Shown: positions 52,994 to 54,995 of the stretch, piece after piece
Layout: every line of letters starts with the position of its first letter
Position numbering within the stretch: the stretch's first letter is position 1
Source: Lachnospiraceae bacterium
GTDB taxonomy: Bacteria > Bacillota > Clostridia > Lachnospirales > Lachnospiraceae
Length of the DNA: 54,995 nucleotides
Direction of reading: 5' to 3'
NCBI GenBank assembly: GCA_017442865.1
Contig: JAFRXK010000005.1
Location: forward strand, 1-54,995
Program-made: the position numbers and the translations under genes
Notes under the pieces: generated by a model
Told to the model about the DNA's origin: nothing
Databases searched by the model: none
What the model saw: only the letters and a program-made list of their open reading frames with translations

Positions 52994-54995
52994 ATGATGA
53001 GAACGAAAATAATTATTATTATTGCTTGCGAAATCATTATAGCAATAGCTCTTGGTATAATTGGCTTTGCAACAAATGTTGCAGCTTCTTATTGGGATCC
53101 AAATTTGCCCTTATCACAGCAACCTTTACTGACAAAATGGTGGTTTTGGGGTTTGTTAGCACTGTTTGTTATAATACCTGTAGTAAGTGCGGTTTTAGAC
53201 CAGCTAAAGAACAAACAGGATACCTTTAAGTCGTATATAAATAGCATCAAGCCATCAGTAACAATTAACAATCCTCTTCATTATCGTAATGACCTGCTCG
53301 AATATGTTGGTCGCGAGAAAGAGACAGAGATATTAAAAAACTTTTTAAATGACGAAAGACCGTTGCTTTGGATGGGGGTAGTTGGTGACGGCGGCATGGG
53401 AAAGAGTAAGTTTGTGAGAAACTTTACTCAGACTGCGATGAAAAAATGCAAAGGCTCATGGAAGGCTGTCTGGATTAACGGGGAGATTATTGATAAAATT
53501 TTAAGCTATGAGTCATGGAATCATTCAAAGAATCTTTTGTTAATCTATGATTATGCCGGAGTGTCCTGCGAGAAGGTCGGCGAATGGATACATAAGTTAG
53601 AACAGACAAATGAATATAAGAAAAAAATACGTATAATTTTGCTTGAACGTGAAGGCGTAAGAAGTGTTGACGATTCCATTGAACCAGGATGGTATTCAAG
53701 GTTTGTTGGAAGTGGTGATGTATCATATTGTGTGAATAAGAATATGTACAAAAAGAATATTGGTGAAACAGGACTTTTAAAATTATGCGGTCTTGAAGAA
53801 GCAGAGGCTGTCAGGCTTATAAAATCATACATAGCTGCTAAAGACAATACTCGTACTATAACTGAAAATGATGCAAAAAGAATATATGAAAAAAGTCGGG
53901 AAATTGATAATAAAAACTCAAACCCTAGACCACTTTACATTCTGCTGACTGCGGATGCATGGATGGAAAATTATTCAATTGATAATTTAAGTACAAATAA
54001 ATTGGTTGAGTTTGTTTTGGAACGTCATAAAACACATTGGGGACAAACTGTATGTAATAATAACGTTGCACTTTATAATTCAATATTAAAGCTGCTCACA
54101 TATACTACAGCCTGTGGTGAATGGGAGCTTCAAGATGATTTTATGGTAGAAGAATTAAAAGCTGCTAGGAATTGTCTTATCGATACAAATGATGCTGCAC
54201 GTATTATTAAAGATATTAATATGCAGAATGAAGATGGCAGAAGCCTTATGCCATTAGAGCCTGATTTGATTGGTGAGCTTTTTGTGCTTGAGCAGTTTGT
54301 TTTTTATAAGAATAATAATCCGGATTTCCTTAAAGAGCTGCTTAAACAATGCTGGGAGAAGCCACATAGTTTTGCTGAATTCTTAATCAGATGCAGACAG
54401 AATTATTCAGCAGAAAATAAGTATAAAGATATGCTGTCTTTGGATAGTCATTTCTTTGAGATATGGTATGACGATTTAATCAATGGAATAATAAATGAAG
54501 ATAGCGAAAAATATGCAGCATATTGCGAGTATATTTTGGCTTTCACGCATATTGAAACATCTGAAACAGAGCGAGTAGACGATTACATTAAAAAATATTA
54601 TGATAAAACCCAAAATGAATATATTAAATTAATATATGCAAAGGTACTGGTTAATCTTAGCAGTAAGCAGGAAGAAGCAGGAGCAAAGGAAAGCGTGGAA
54701 AAATTAAAGAAGCTTTCGGAGAAGGAAGGAGCAAGGCAGGACGAGATAAGGCTTTGCTATGCACAGGGACTGTTTAATCTTAGCAGTAAGCAGGAAGAAA
54801 CAGGAACAAAGGAAAGCGTGGAAAAATTAAAGGAGCTGTCGGAAAAGGAAGGAGCAAGGCAGGACGAGATAAGGCTTGAATATGCAGATGGACTGGTTAA
54901 TCTTAGCAGTAAGCAGGAAGAAGCAGGAGCAAAGGAAAGCGTGGAAAAATTAAAGGAGCTGTCGGAGAAGGAAGGAGCAACGCAGGACGAGATAA
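52994..54995 (+). CDS. Membrane-anchored STAND-like P-loop ATPase with C-terminal repeats (3' end outside window)
   Basis: The frame is open from ATG 52994 (GGAGGAGG 5 bases ahead) to the window end, 667 codons, no stop. Two transmembrane segments near residues 5-27 and 50-70, then Walker A GDGGMGKS at 131-138, a Walker B-like LLLIYDYA at 181-188, and a helical region with ERxxxR sensor-like and PRPLYILL segments, as in STAND/NACHT-type ATPases. From residue 548 come three almost identical 41-residue units (YAxGLxNLSSKQEExGxKESVEKLKELSEKEGAxQDEIRLE), TPR/Sel1-like in size and charge. Such architectures occur in antiviral or signalling NTPases. The function is not known; it is not an established family by eye. 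Confidence 0.8.
   Translation, partial: MMRTKIIIIIACEIIIAIALGIIGFATNVAASYWDPNLPLSQQPLLTKWWFWGLLALFVIIPVVSAVLDQLKNKQDTFKSYINSIKPSVTINNPLHYRNDLLEYVGREKETEILKNFLNDERPLLWMGVVGDGGMGKSKFVRNFTQTAMKKCKGSWKAVWINGEIIDKILSYESWNHSKNLLLIYDYAGVSCEKVGEWIHKLEQTNEYKKKIRIILLEREGVRSVDDSIEPGWYSRFVGSGDVSYCVNKNMYKKNIGETGLLKLCGLEEAEAVRLIKSYIAAKDNTRTITENDAKRIYEKSREIDNKNSNPRPLYILLTADAWMENYSIDNLSTNKLVEFVLERHKTHWGQTVCNNNVALYNSILKLLTYTTACGEWELQDDFMVEELKAARNCLIDTNDAARIIKDINMQNEDGRSLMPLEPDLIGELFVLEQFVFYKNNNPDFLKELLKQCWEKPHSFAEFLIRCRQNYSAENKYKDMLSLDSHFFEIWYDDLINGIINEDSEKYAAYCEYILAFTHIETSETERVDDYIKKYYDKTQNEYIKLIYAKVLVNLSSKQEEAGAKESVEKLKKLSEKEGARQDEIRLCYAQGLFNLSSKQEETGTKESVEKLKELSEKEGARQDEIRLEYADGLVNLSSKQEEAGAKESVEKLKELSEKEGATQDEI
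54635..54995 (+). repeat. 123-bp near-identical coding repeats, 2.9 units to the window end
   Basis: Units begin at 54635, 54758 and 54881, exactly 123 bases (41 codons) apart, with only a few base changes. The array continues beyond the window. Confidence 0.93.

Noticed and set aside
52990..53229. A 79-residue frame starting just before the large ATPase gene
   Set aside because: The overlapping frame from 52994 has a perfect site, membrane spans and a long continuous product.
1..54995. CRISPR arrays
   Set aside because: The tandem repeats seen (33, 34 and 123 bp) are directly contiguous, without spacers.
1..54995. tRNA and ribosomal RNA genes, insertion sequences with transposase
   Set aside because: No tRNA cloverleaf, rRNA or transposase frame could be recognised.

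Overview
The window looks like a chromosomal segment of a low-to-moderate GC Firmicute, most likely a Lachnospiraceae-type Clostridium relative. The evidence is the housekeeping order HD-dGTPase, dnaG, sigA, trmK, a long clostridial-type PRPP synthetase, class A RNase P RNA, strong AGGAGG ribosome binding sites, ATG/GTG/TTG starts, an Agr-type quorum-sensing locus and many lipoproteins. The species was not determined.

Layout. 0.1-6.8 kb is core: prs, a PDZ/radical-SAM DUF512 protein, der, plsY, gpsA and a membrane-anchored amidase. 7.0-12.2 kb is accessory: a two-component pair whose regulator has an internal stop, two small envelope proteins, a structured dispersed repeat, a ParE-type toxin-antitoxin pair and a GNAT enzyme. 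12.3-21.9 kb holds a Csp-like subtilase on the minus strand, then dgt-like, dnaG, sigA, trmK (with an odd repeat tail), a nucleoside kinase and a rhomboid-like protein. rnpB lies at 21.9-22.3 kb.

22.3-35.2 kb appears to be one metabolic programme: a malate-dehydrogenase-like enzyme, fumarase, then a tightly packed operon hdrB-hdrC-hdrA-mvhD-flxC/B/A-like followed by a soluble two-subunit fumarate reductase, and finally an AspT/SucE-type carrier. The inference is malate to fumarate to succinate, with NADH entering through the Flx/Hdr proteins, possibly with flavin-based electron bifurcation to ferredoxin, and succinate export. No membrane anchor for the fumarate reductase is present.

35.4-48.4 kb is an AT-rich island built around agrA-agrC-agrD-agrB. 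The agrD gene is unannotated by length and is broken by one extra T in a run of eight T directly after the autoinducer cysteine; removing one T restores a full 48-residue AgrD that ends in TGATG overlap with agrB. The island also carries a small secreted protein, a lipoprotein, an ABC exporter, two paralogous lipoproteins, an MFS transporter that sits inside a dead second agrDB copy, a broken amidase gene and repeated small lipoprotein genes. 48.6-52.7 kb has an AlbA_2-type regulator and a sigma factor/anti-sigma-like pair with a lipoprotein. From 53.0 kb to the window end runs an open, incomplete gene for a membrane-anchored P-loop (STAND-like) ATPase with nearly identical 41-residue C-terminal repeats, a candidate defence or signalling protein.
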